Below, one piece after another: positions 5,399-13,071 of a DNA stretch of 13,748 bases. The DNA comes from Bacillota bacterium (GTDB lineage: Bacteria > Bacillota > Dethiobacteria > Dethiobacterales > Dethiobacteraceae): positions 1-13,748 of the forward strand of contig DUUE01000151.1 of the NCBI GenBank assembly GCA_012841735.1. Direction: 5' to 3'. The translations under genes and the position numbers were made by a program. Within the stretch, counting starts at the first letter, position 1; each line of letters opens with the position of its first letter. The notes under the pieces were generated by a model. It did no database searches, had not been told where the DNA came from, and was given only the letters and a program-made list of their open reading frames with translations.

Positions 5399-6540
5399 TG
5401 GCAACGGCAGTATATCTCCATATCCCTTTTTGTGCCGCCAGGTGCACATACTGCGACTTCCTTACCTTCCCCGAAACAAATCCTGCCGCCCGGCAAAGCT
5501 ACCTGCGGGCACTGCTTGGGGAAATGGAGCTGTGGGGACAAAAACTGCGGGCGGCAGGCTGTGAAGCGGCCACACTGTACCTGGGCGGCGGGACGCCTAC
5601 CGTACTGACCGCCGGTGACCTTCAGCGGTTGCTTTCCTCCTGCCGCCGCCTGCTGCCGCTGGCACTTGAGGTGGAATGGACGGTGGAGGCCAATCCCTGT
5701 ACGCTGACACAGGAAAAAATCACCGTCCTGGCCGCCGGCGGGGTGAACCGGATCAGCTTGGGGATCCAGGACCTGTGCGGGGAAAGACTGGCACTTTTGG
5801 GGCGCCGCCACAGTGCCCTGCAGGCCAGGCAGGCGCTGCTTGCCTGCAAAGATTATTTCCCTTCCGTTTCCGCAGATCTTATGACCGCCCTCCCCGGGCA
5901 GACGACGGCGGCCTTGCTTGATACACTGGCGGCTGTCTGTGACCTGGGGCCGCATCATCTTTCACTCTACGGGCTGCAGCTGGAGGAGGGTACTGCGCTG
6001 CATGCCATGGTGGAGTCGGGCAAAGTCAGCCTGCCGGATGAAGATACGGCGCTTTCCATGTTTACCGAAGCGCGGGAGTATCTCCTCCGGCGGGGTTTTG
6101 TGCATTATGAGATTGCCAATTATGCCCTGCCCGGACACTATTGCCGCCATAATCTGACATACTGGCACAACTTGCCCTATGTGGGTCTGGGGCTGGGTGC
6201 CCACTCTTTTTGGGAGGGAAAGCGCCTTGCCAACACACGGCACCTGCGGCAATACAAAAAAGAACTTGCCGCCGGAAAGATACCGGTGGCGGAAATTCTG
6301 CCCATAACCCGGCGGCAGGAAATGGAAGACACAATGATGTTGGGGCTGCGCCTGCGCCAAGGCGTCAGCCTGCAGGACTTCCGGCGGCGTTTCGGCCGGG
6401 ACCTGGGTGACGTTTTTGCCGGGCAGCTGACACGCCTGCAAAAACTGGGCCTGCTTGCCTGTGACGGGCAATATGTGCGCCTGACGGCAGCAGGATTACC
6501 GGTGGCCAATGCAGTGATCGCCGAATTTATCTCTCCCTGA
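5398..6540 (+). CDS. hemW: Heme chaperone HemW, radical SAM protein
   Basis: HemW proteins resemble the anaerobic coproporphyrinogen oxidase HemN but are now regarded as heme-binding chaperones that insert heme into target proteins. The 380-residue product carries the radical SAM cluster motif CAARCTYC (Cys12, Cys16, Cys19) right at the N-terminus, as expected for HemW and unlike the longer HemN. It continues with GGGTPT (63-68), EANP, RISLGIQ, LMTALPGQT, and NYALPGHYCRHNLTYWHN, and ends with the winged-helix HemN C-terminal domain. The start is ATG 5398, overlapping the lepA stop in TGATG; no clear Shine-Dalgarno is present, so translation is probably coupled to lepA. The frame is open upstream to 5266, but that part lies inside lepA. 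Many older annotations call this hemN or an oxygen-independent coproporphyrinogen oxidase. Confidence 0.94.
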   Translation: MATAVYLHIPFCAARCTYCDFLTFPETNPAARQSYLRALLGEMELWGQKLRAAGCEAATLYLGGGTPTVLTAGDLQRLLSSCRRLLPLALEVEWTVEANPCTLTQEKITVLAAGGVNRISLGIQDLCGERLALLGRRHSALQARQALLACKDYFPSVSADLMTALPGQTTAALLDTLAAVCDLGPHHLSLYGLQLEEGTALHAMVESGKVSLPDEDTALSMFTEAREYLLRRGFVHYEIANYALPGHYCRHNLTYWHNLPYVGLGLGAHSFWEGKRLANTRHLRQYKKELAAGKIPVAEILPITRRQEMEDTMMLGLRLRQGVSLQDFRRRFGRDLGDVFAGQLTRLQKLGLLACDGQYVRLTAAGLPVANAVIAEFISP

Positions 6541-6566
6541 ACGGTTTAATTCCTGTGCCCGCTGTC

Positions 6567-6595
6567 TTGACAAATACAAGTGGTAATGGTATTTT
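6567..6595 (+). promoter_or_regulatory. Sigma-A promoter of the hrcA-dnaK operon
   Basis: A perfect -35 box TTGACA (6567-6572) is 17 bases from TATTTT (6590-6595), which has an extended TGG element just before it. Transcription would start near 6602, immediately upstream of the CIRCE operator, the usual arrangement for HrcA control. Confidence 0.8.
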
Positions 6596-6605
6596 TTTAT
6601 TAGCT

Positions 6606-6632
6606 TTAGCACTCACCTTCCGAGAGTGCTAA
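6606..6632 (+). promoter_or_regulatory. CIRCE operator (HrcA binding site)
   Basis: TTAGCACTC (6606-6614), a nine-base spacer and GAGTGCTAA (6624-6632) match the CIRCE consensus without a mismatch. It lies between the predicted transcription start and the hrcA ribosome site. HrcA bound here blocks transcription; heat shifts HrcA to an inactive state when GroEL is occupied. The inverted repeat is also at the 5' end of the mRNA, where it can affect message stability. Confidence 0.98.
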
Positions 6633-6646
6633 AAGGAGGCACAGAC

Positions 6647-7675
6647 ATGACTGGTTTGAATGAGAGAAAACAAAAAATTCTCCGTGCCGTTGTGACAGAT
6701 TATATCCAGACGGCTGAACCGGTCGGTTCCCGCACACTGTCCCGCCATTACCAGCTGGCCCTGTCCGCGGCCACCATCCGCAACGAGATGGCTGACCTGG
6801 AAGATATGGGTTTTCTCAAACAGCCGCATACTTCGGCGGGCCGGATACCTTCCCAACAGGGCTACCGTTTTTATGTGGATTCCCTGATGCACCAGGCAAG
6901 GCTTACACCACAGGAAGAACACTATTTGGAAAGATTTTTTACGCAGCTGCAGAAAATGCGCGAAATTGATCAGATTGTCCAGCAGACAGCCAAAGCTCTT
7001 TCTGTGCTTACACGCTATACGTCGCTGGTGCTGGCGCCGCAGCTCAAACATTGCGCTTTTGCCCAGATGCGCCTGCTTCCCATTGATGAAAAACAGGCGC
7101 TGGTCGTTTTAATTACCGATACTGGTTATATCAGAAACAAAGTCATTGATATGCCGCAGGCCTTAAGCGCTGATGAACTGGACCGCATTGTTGCCTATCT
7201 CAATCAGGAGCTGGCCGGCCTGACCATTGCCGGCCTGACAGCCGCCCGCCTGCGCAAGCTGCGCACCGACCTTTATTCCCGGATGGACATTCTGCATTCC
7301 CTGCTGGTGATGCTTGAGGAGTGCAGCTCCGATGAGGAAAACCGCATCTTTTTGGGCGGCACTTCCAATATTTTAGATCAGCCCGAATTTAAAGACATGG
7401 CAAAGGTAAAACACCTCCTGACACTTTTCGAAGAAGGGGAGCGGCTGACGTTAATACTGGAAAATGCGCAGGAGGGAATAACCATCCGTATTGGCACGGA
7501 AAACTTGTTGGCGGAGATGCATGACTGCAGCCTGATTACCGCCAGTTATCATTTGCACGGACGCCCCCTTGGCACCATCGGTGTGCTGGGGCCGACGCGC
7601 ATGGAATATGACCGTGTTACCACCATTATTAAAGACATTGCCGAACGCCTGAATCTGCTGATCAGTACGCTGTAA
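6647..7675 (+). CDS. hrcA: Heat-inducible transcription repressor HrcA
   Basis: HrcA is the class I heat-shock repressor that binds CIRCE elements and depends on the GroEL chaperonin to fold into its active form. The 342-residue product has the N-terminal winged helix-turn-helix, including TAEPVGSRTLSRHY (22-35) and AATIRNEMADLEDMGFL followed by HTSAGRIPSQQGYRFYVD. A GAF-like central domain and a C-terminus ending in MEYDRVTTIIKDIAERLN follow, all typical of the family. The start is ATG 6647 with AAGGAGG seven bases upstream; an earlier in-frame start at 6626 lies inside the CIRCE element. It is the first gene of the operon, so it represses itself, and a 44-base gap separates it from grpE. 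Confidence 0.97.
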   Translation: MTGLNERKQKILRAVVTDYIQTAEPVGSRTLSRHYQLALSAATIRNEMADLEDMGFLKQPHTSAGRIPSQQGYRFYVDSLMHQARLTPQEEHYLERFFTQLQKMREIDQIVQQTAKALSVLTRYTSLVLAPQLKHCAFAQMRLLPIDEKQALVVLITDTGYIRNKVIDMPQALSADELDRIVAYLNQELAGLTIAGLTAARLRKLRTDLYSRMDILHSLLVMLEECSSDEENRIFLGGTSNILDQPEFKDMAKVKHLLTLFEEGERLTLILENAQEGITIRIGTENLLAEMHDCSLITASYHLHGRPLGTIGVLGPTRMEYDRVTTIIKDIAERLNLLISTL

Positions 7676-7719
7676 ATGTCTGAGCATAATAAAAATGCAG
7701 GGGTAAAGAGGTGAAAGTG

Positions 7720-8373
7720 ATGACCGAAGAGGGCAGGTTGGAAACTGACCGGGAACAGATACCCGGTGAGCAGGCAACGGCCGGGGCAGCCGGAGCTGAG
7801 ACTGCCACAGACGGGCCTGCATGTTCTCCGGACAATGCGGCACAGGCGGAAGCCCCGGAAGGAGCGGAAACTGTGCAGCAGGCGGAACATGCGGAAAAGG
7901 CGGGAGAAGATACTGCAGCTGAAAGTACTGACACAGCACGGCTGGTGGCAGAGCTTGCGGCTGAAAACGAACAACTGCTCACCCGCCTGCACCGTCTGCA
8001 GGCAGATTTTGATAATTACCGTAAAAGGCTTGCCGGTGAAAAAAAGGAATGGTTTACACAGGCAGTGTGCGATCTGATCGGTGAGCTGCTGCCGGTGATT
8101 GACAACCTGGAACGGGCTCTGGCGGCCGAGGGCAGTGTGGATTCTGTCCGCGAGGGAGTGCGGCTTGTTTATAAACAGTTGCTGGAGATTCTCGGCAAAC
8201 AGGGTCTGCAGGTGATAGAAGCCTGCGGTAAGGAATTTGACCCTGTTTATCATCATGCTGTGATGCAGGTTGAAGCGGATGAACCGGAAAATACCGTGGT
8301 GGAAGAACTGCAAAAAGGCTATAAAGTCAATGAACGGGTAATACGGCCCAGTATGGTTAAAGTAGCCAAGTAG
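7720..8373 (+). CDS. grpE: Nucleotide exchange factor GrpE
   Basis: GrpE is the dimeric cochaperone that releases ADP from DnaK and acts as a thermosensor. The 217-residue product has a long acidic, Ala/Glu-rich N-terminal tail of about 75 residues that is probably disordered. The coiled-coil region begins near residue 82 (ENEQLLTRLHRLQADFDNYRKRL), and the C-terminal beta domain contains GKEFDPVYHHAVMQ and the ending NERVIRPSMVKVAK. Three tightly spaced starts exist: GTG 7711, GTG 7717 and ATG 7720. ATG is preferred because AGAGGTG lies six bases before it. The gene sits between hrcA and dnaK, 18 bases before dnaK, under the CIRCE promoter. The tail is longer than in E. coli GrpE but not unusual for Gram-positives. 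Confidence 0.96.
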   Translation: MTEEGRLETDREQIPGEQATAGAAGAETATDGPACSPDNAAQAEAPEGAETVQQAEHAEKAGEDTAAESTDTARLVAELAAENEQLLTRLHRLQADFDNYRKRLAGEKKEWFTQAVCDLIGELLPVIDNLERALAAEGSVDSVREGVRLVYKQLLEILGKQGLQVIEACGKEFDPVYHHAVMQVEADEPENTVVEELQKGYKVNERVIRPSMVKVAK

Positions 8374-8391
8374 CACGAGGGAGGATGGAAA

Positions 8392-10227
8392 GTGAGCAAA
8401 GTAATTGGCATAGACCTTGGAACAACAAACTCCTGTGTTGCCGTGATGGAGGGCGGTCAGCCGGAGGTAATTCCCAATGCCGAGGGCGAAAGGATTACTC
8501 CGTCTGTTGTTGCTTTTAAAAAGGACGGGGAGCGGCTGGTGGGGCAGGTGGCCAAGCGCCAGGCCATTACCAACCCCGAGCGAACCATTATGTCCATCAA
8601 GCGCCACATGGGAACTGATTACCGGGTAAATATTGACGGCAAAAATCTGACACCCCAGGAAATCTCGGCCATGATTTTACAGAAATTAAAACAGGATGCG
8701 GAAGCATACCTGGGAGAAAAAGTGGAAAAGGCGGTTATCACTGTTCCCGCTTACTTTACCGATGCCCAGCGCCAGGCCACAAAAGATGCCGGTAAAATTG
8801 CCGGCCTGGATGTACTGCGTATTATCAATGAACCGACGGCCGCCTCCCTGGCATATGGCCTGGATAAGGGAGAAGACCATACCATTCTTGTCTTTGACCT
8901 GGGCGGCGGGACTTTTGACGTTTCCATCCTGGAACTGGGCGACGGCGTGTTCGAAGTCAAGGCCACCAGCGGCAATAACAAGCTGGGCGGCGACGATTTC
9001 GACGACAGGATTATTAAATACCTGGCGGAACAGTTTAAAAAGGATGAAGGAGTAGACCTGCTGGCCGACAAGATGGCAATGCAGCGCCTGAAGGAAGCGG
9101 CGGAAAAAGCAAAAATAGAACTTTCCAATGTTACCACCACCACCATCAATTTGCCTTTTATTACGGCGACGTCCGAAGGGCCCAAGCACCTGGAAATGAC
9201 CCTGACCCGCGCCAAATTTAACGAATTGACGGCCGACCTGGTGGAAGCGACCATGGGCCCGACCCGCAATGCCCTTGCCGATGCCGGGCTGCAGCCGCAT
9301 GAGGTGGACCGTGTCATTCTGGTGGGAGGATCCACCAGGATCCCGGCGGTGCAGGAAGCCATCAAAAACCTGACAGGCAAAGAGCCGCACAAAGGGGTTA
9401 ACCCGGATGAAGTCGTTGCCCTGGGAGCGGCCATCCAGGCAGGTGTCCTGGCCGGTGAAGTGAAAGATGTGCTGCTTTTGGACGTGACGCCCCTTTCCCT
9501 GGGAATAGAAACCCTGGGCGGTGTTTTTACCAAGATTATTGAGCGCAATACAACCATACCCACTGACAAGAAACAAATTTTCTCCACAGCAGCCGACAAC
9601 CAGACGCAGGTGGAAATTCATGTCCTGCAGGGTGAGCGTCCCATGGCTGCCGATAACAAGACACTGGGCCGCTTTACCCTGGACGGGATTCCGCCCGCGC
9701 CGCGCGGTGTGCCGCAGATTGAGGTCACTTTTGAAATCGACCGCAATGGTATTGTCAGTGTTTCAGCCAAAGATTTGGCGACCAAGAAAGAACAAAAAAT
9801 TACCATTACCTCATCCACCGGTTTAAGCGATCAGGAAATTGATGAAATGATCAAAAATGCCGAGAAGTATGCCGCTGAGGACCAGCAGCGCAAGGAACTG
9901 GCGGAAGCGCGCAATGAGGCGGATAACCTGGCTTACAGCACGGAAAAAATGCTGAAAGACCTGGGCGACAAAGTGGACGGGGCCAAGAAAAGCGAAATTG
10001 AGGCTGCCGTGGCCCGGCTGCGCGAAGCCGCCCAGAAAGACCAGGTGGGGGAAATTAAAAGTGCCATTGAAAATGTAACCAAATACCTGCACGAGTTGTC
10101 GACGCAGCTCTACCAGCAGCAACAGCAACAGCAGCCGCAAGACGGCGGGAAAGCTTCCGGCGGCACCCGGAACGATACGGTTGATGCGGAATACGAGGTA
10201 GTGGATGACGAGAAAGACAAAAAGTAA
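8392..10227 (+). CDS. dnaK: Chaperone protein DnaK (Hsp70)
   Basis: DnaK is the ATP-driven Hsp70 that binds exposed hydrophobic segments of unfolded proteins, stimulated by DnaJ and recycled by GrpE. The start is GTG 8392 with GGGAGG seven bases upstream, giving 611 residues. Nucleotide-binding motifs are complete: IGIDLGTTNSCVAVMEGG at the N-terminus, IINEPTAASLAYG, DLGGGTFDVSIL and VILVGGSTRIPAVQ. The linker DVLLLDVTPLSLGIE leads into the substrate-binding domain and helical lid. The N-terminal domain lacks the loop insertion of proteobacterial DnaK, as in Gram-positives. The tail has a run of seven Gln (near 10111-10131) before an acidic, Lys-rich end, replacing the usual EEVD-like ending. 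Long frames on the opposite strand are codon-bias shadows. Confidence 0.98.
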   Translation: MSKVIGIDLGTTNSCVAVMEGGQPEVIPNAEGERITPSVVAFKKDGERLVGQVAKRQAITNPERTIMSIKRHMGTDYRVNIDGKNLTPQEISAMILQKLKQDAEAYLGEKVEKAVITVPAYFTDAQRQATKDAGKIAGLDVLRIINEPTAASLAYGLDKGEDHTILVFDLGGGTFDVSILELGDGVFEVKATSGNNKLGGDDFDDRIIKYLAEQFKKDEGVDLLADKMAMQRLKEAAEKAKIELSNVTTTTINLPFITATSEGPKHLEMTLTRAKFNELTADLVEATMGPTRNALADAGLQPHEVDRVILVGGSTRIPAVQEAIKNLTGKEPHKGVNPDEVVALGAAIQAGVLAGEVKDVLLLDVTPLSLGIETLGGVFTKIIERNTTIPTDKKQIFSTAADNQTQVEIHVLQGERPMAADNKTLGRFTLDGIPPAPRGVPQIEVTFEIDRNGIVSVSAKDLATKKEQKITITSSTGLSDQEIDEMIKNAEKYAAEDQQRKELAEARNEADNLAYSTEKMLKDLGDKVDGAKKSEIEAAVARLREAAQKDQVGEIKSAIENVTKYLHELSTQLYQQQQQQQPQDGGKASGGTRNDTVDAEYEVVDDEKDKK

Positions 10228-10246
10228 GTAAGGAACGGGAGAACGC

Positions 10247-11389
10247 ATGGCCAAGCGAGATTATTACGAAGTCCTGGGTGTGTCAAAGGATGCGTCGGCG
10301 GACGAGATTAAAAAAGCTTATCGGAAGCTGGCACGCAAGTATCATCCGGATGTAAATCCCGATGATAAAGACGCCGAACAAAAGTTCAAGGAAGTCAAGG
10401 AAGCCTTTGACGTATTAAGCGACCCCGAGCGGCGGCGGCAGTATGACCAATTTGGCCATGCAGCTGAAGAAGGCTTTGGTTTTGGCGGCGGCGGTTTTGG
10501 CCCTGATTTTGGCGGCGGTTTTACCGGCTTCGGTTTTGATGATATTTTTGACCAGTTTTTCGGCGGCGGTACACGCACCCGCCGCCCCGGCGGCCCCGAA
10601 CGCGGCAGCGATCTGCGTTATGACCTGGAAATAAGCCTGGAGGAAGCCGCTTTTGGGCTGAACACCACCATCACCATCCCCAGGGCTGAAAACTGCCCCA
10701 CTTGTGGCGGCAGCGGAGCCAAGCCGGGCACACAGCCGGAAACATGCACTTACTGCCACGGCACCGGCCAGCAGCAGGTAGTGCGCAATACAGCCTTCGG
10801 CCGTTTTGTCAGCGTTCGTCCCTGCGATGCCTGCAATGGCGAAGGGAAATTTATCCGGGAAAAATGCCCGGAGTGTCATGGCGGGGGGCATGTGCAGCGC
10901 CAACGCCAGCTTGAGATTAGAATTCCTCCCGGTGTAGACACGGGTTCGCGCCTGCGCGTCAGCGGCGAAGGTGAAGCCGGCAGGCACGGCGGTCCGCCCG
11001 GAGATTTATATGTTGTCATCCGGGTGAAAAAGCATAAGATTTTTACCCGGGATGGAGACGATATTCTCATGGATCTGCCCGTCTCCTTCACCCAGGCCGC
11101 TTTGGGGGCGGAGCTGGAAGTACCCACGCTGAATGGCAAAGTGCGCCTGAAAATCCCTGAAGGAACGCAAAGCGGCACATCTTTCCGCCTGCGTGGCAAA
11201 GGTATTCCCCATCTGCGCGGTTTCGGTACAGGAGATCAGCATGTCCGCGTTGTGGTCAAAGTGCCCAAAAAACTGTCCGCCAGGCAGAAAGAGCTTTTAC
11301 GTGAATATGCCCGTATCTCCGGCGAACAGGTTGGTGACGGGGAGAAAGGCTTCATTCATAAAATGAAAGATGCTTTTGGCGGAAAGTAA
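10247..11389 (+). CDS. dnaJ: Chaperone protein DnaJ (Hsp40)
   Basis: DnaJ delivers clients to DnaK and triggers its ATPase. The 380-residue product has all type I domains: a J domain with HPD at residues 33-35, a Gly/Phe-rich linker (around 70-115), and a zinc-binding region with four CxxCxGxG repeats at Cys150-153, 167-170, 193-196 and 207-210. The C-terminal substrate-binding and dimerisation domains follow. The start is ATG 10247 with a GGGAG ribosome site. It lies 19 bases after dnaK and 12 bases before prmA, with no terminator between, so it belongs to the CIRCE operon. All eight zinc-ligand cysteines are present, distinguishing it from CbpA-type proteins. Confidence 0.98.
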   Translation: MAKRDYYEVLGVSKDASADEIKKAYRKLARKYHPDVNPDDKDAEQKFKEVKEAFDVLSDPERRRQYDQFGHAAEEGFGFGGGGFGPDFGGGFTGFGFDDIFDQFFGGGTRTRRPGGPERGSDLRYDLEISLEEAAFGLNTTITIPRAENCPTCGGSGAKPGTQPETCTYCHGTGQQQVVRNTAFGRFVSVRPCDACNGEGKFIREKCPECHGGGHVQRQRQLEIRIPPGVDTGSRLRVSGEGEAGRHGGPPGDLYVVIRVKKHKIFTRDGDDILMDLPVSFTQAALGAELEVPTLNGKVRLKIPEGTQSGTSFRLRGKGIPHLRGFGTGDQHVRVVVKVPKKLSARQKELLREYARISGEQVGDGEKGFIHKMKDAFGGK

Positions 11390-11401
11390 GGAGCAAGAGT
11401 T

Positions 11402-12334
11402 GTGCAGTGGCTGGAAGTAACGGTAAAAACCAGACAGGAAAGCATAGAGGCCGTGGCGGCCAAAATGCAGGAGTTGGGAGCCGGCGGGGTTGCCATTGAA
11501 GAGAACTGGAATTTTGCCGGGATGAAAGCTTTGGGGCTGGGTGATTATTTCCCCCGGTCTTCAGGGCTTGCCGGAGATGAAGCGCTTATACGGGGATATT
11601 TCCCCGTTTCTTTTTATGAAGACGGCAGGCAGGAGCTGGAGAATTTTCTCGCCCGGCTGCCGGACTTTGGGCTTGCTCCCGGCAGGATGACAGTGCGCAT
11701 GGTTACTGACGCCGGCTGGGAGCATGCCTGGAAAAAATACTGGAAACCTGTACCTGTGGGCAAAAAACTGCTGATTGTCCCCGCCTGGCAGCGGCCTCCG
11801 GCAGTTGAGGGCAGGCTCATCCTGCTCCTTGACCCCGGTGCCGCTTTCGGCAGCGGCACCCATGAAAGCACGCGGCTCTGCCTGGAATGGCTGGAGGAAA
11901 AAATTCAGGGCGGGGAGGCGGTGCTTGACCTGGGCTGCGGCTCGGGCATTCTGGCCCTGGCTGCCGGGCTGCTTGGGGCCGGCCGCGTCATGGGAGCAGA
12001 CAATGATGTGCAGGCACTGCAGGCAAGCCGGGAAAATGCCGCCTTAAACGGTCTCGCAGCGGTATTTGTCCGTGTCGATTTACTGGCGGATGAGGTGTGG
12101 GCAGAATTTTTCACCGCCGATATTGTTACCGCCAACCTGACGGCTGACCTGCATCTGTCTGTCCTGGGCCGTCTTAAGCGGGTACTGGCACCGGGAGGAC
12201 AGGCCGTGCTGTCCGGAATAGTCAGGGGGCGGCAGGATGAGGTTGAGGCGGCGGCCGCCCGCTGCGGTTTTCTTGTCAGGGAAAAATTGTGCGCCGGTGA
12301 ATGGGTGGCGCTGGGGCTGGAGCTGAAAAAATGA
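11402..12334 (+). CDS. prmA: Ribosomal protein L11 methyltransferase
   Basis: PrmA uses S-adenosylmethionine to methylate several amino groups of ribosomal protein L11. The 310-residue product starts at GTG 11402; its AAGGAG site overlaps the dnaJ stop codon. An N-terminal L11-recognition domain is followed by the methyltransferase core. The family motifs are visible: DPGAAFGSGTH (144-154), the SAM-binding DLGCGSG (176-182) and NLTAD (from residue 245), which matches the NxxA/D catalytic region. PrmA commonly follows dnaJ in Firmicutes. The gap of 12 bases and the lack of any promoter or terminator indicate cotranscription with the heat-shock genes. The stop codon overlaps the rsmE start by four bases. 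Confidence 0.95.
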   Translation: MQWLEVTVKTRQESIEAVAAKMQELGAGGVAIEENWNFAGMKALGLGDYFPRSSGLAGDEALIRGYFPVSFYEDGRQELENFLARLPDFGLAPGRMTVRMVTDAGWEHAWKKYWKPVPVGKKLLIVPAWQRPPAVEGRLILLLDPGAAFGSGTHESTRLCLEWLEEKIQGGEAVLDLGCGSGILALAAGLLGAGRVMGADNDVQALQASRENAALNGLAAVFVRVDLLADEVWAEFFTADIVTANLTADLHLSVLGRLKRVLAPGGQAVLSGIVRGRQDEVEAAAARCGFLVREKLCAGEWVALGLELKK

Positions 12335-13071
12335 ACCGTTTTTTTTATGATAAAGAGCAGCGAAACGGGCAGACTGTAGTGTTGCAGGGGGAAGATGCCT
12401 TCCACCTGACGCGCGTGCTGCACCTGCAAAGCGGCGGGCAGATTGAACTGTGCGGCCCCGACGGGGTATGCCACAGCGCGGTAATAACTGAACTGGGTAA
12501 AGGGAACGTGCAGTGCCGGCTACAGGAATTGCTGCCCGATCATGAACCCGGACTTGCCATTGACCTGGCTTTTGGCCTCCTCAAGGGAGAGAGGACGGAT
12601 TTTGTGCTGCAAAAGGCAACTGAAATCGGTGCAGCCGCTTTTCTGCCCGTAAGCACCACAAGGACAGTGGTCAAACTGCCAAGGAAGGCGGAACACAAAA
12701 CAGAGCGTTGGCAGCGGATTGTCCGTTCCGCCGCCGCCCAGGCTCACAGAAACAGGGTGCCCGTGGTGCACCCGCCGCAGGAGTTTCCTGCGCTTTTGCA
12801 CCTCTTTCCTGCTTATGACCGTGTCCTTTTCTTCTGGGAGGGTGCCCGGCAGGGCTCCCTGGCAAGCGCTGTAGAGGGGACGGGTCCGGGAGCGCGCCTG
12901 TTGCTTGTTACCGGCCCGGAAGGCGGCTTCAGCCCCGCAGAAACGGAGCTGGCCCAAAAAGCCGGGGCACGGGTGGTTACCCTGGGGCCAAGGATTTTGC
13001 GGGCAGAAACGGCCGCCATAACTGCAGTTGCCCTGACATTATACCAGGCGGGAGAAATGGGGGGACGATAA
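12331..13071 (+). CDS. rsmE: 16S rRNA (uracil-1498-N3)-methyltransferase RsmE
   Basis: RsmE methylates N3 of U1498 in 16S rRNA near the decoding centre, using S-adenosylmethionine. The 246-residue product has an N-terminal PUA-like RNA-binding domain (GEDAFHLTRVLHLQSG) and a C-terminal SPOUT knot domain. Diagnostic motifs are KGERTDFVLQKATEIG, the SAM loop TGPEGGF (GPEGGF at 195-200) and RILRAETAA (from residue 221). The start is ATG 12331, forming an ATGA overlap with the prmA stop, which implies translational coupling; a weak GGAG lies upstream. The frame extends back to 12301 inside prmA but without a better start. It overlaps the mtaB start by one base. Confidence 0.95.
   Translation: MNRFFYDKEQRNGQTVVLQGEDAFHLTRVLHLQSGGQIELCGPDGVCHSAVITELGKGNVQCRLQELLPDHEPGLAIDLAFGLLKGERTDFVLQKATEIGAAAFLPVSTTRTVVKLPRKAEHKTERWQRIVRSAAAQAHRNRVPVVHPPQEFPALLHLFPAYDRVLFFWEGARQGSLASAVEGTGPGARLLLVTGPEGGFSPAETELAQKAGARVVTLGPRILRAETAAITAVALTLYQAGEMGGR

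Noticed and set aside
7676..7719. Internal promoter in the hrcA-grpE gap (CATAAT)
   Set aside because: No acceptable -35 box lies 16-18 bases upstream, and the CIRCE promoter already explains expression.
7549..8607. A 352-codon minus-strand frame across hrcA, grpE and dnaK
   Set aside because: It is antisense to three clearly identified genes and has no start signals or coherent domain.
8686..9621. Long open frames on the minus strand opposite dnaK (311 and 282 codons)
   Set aside because: Open antisense frames opposite hsp70 genes are a familiar by-product of strong codon bias. These have low-complexity His/Gln/Phe or Ser/Arg composition, no ribosome site and no recognisable domain.
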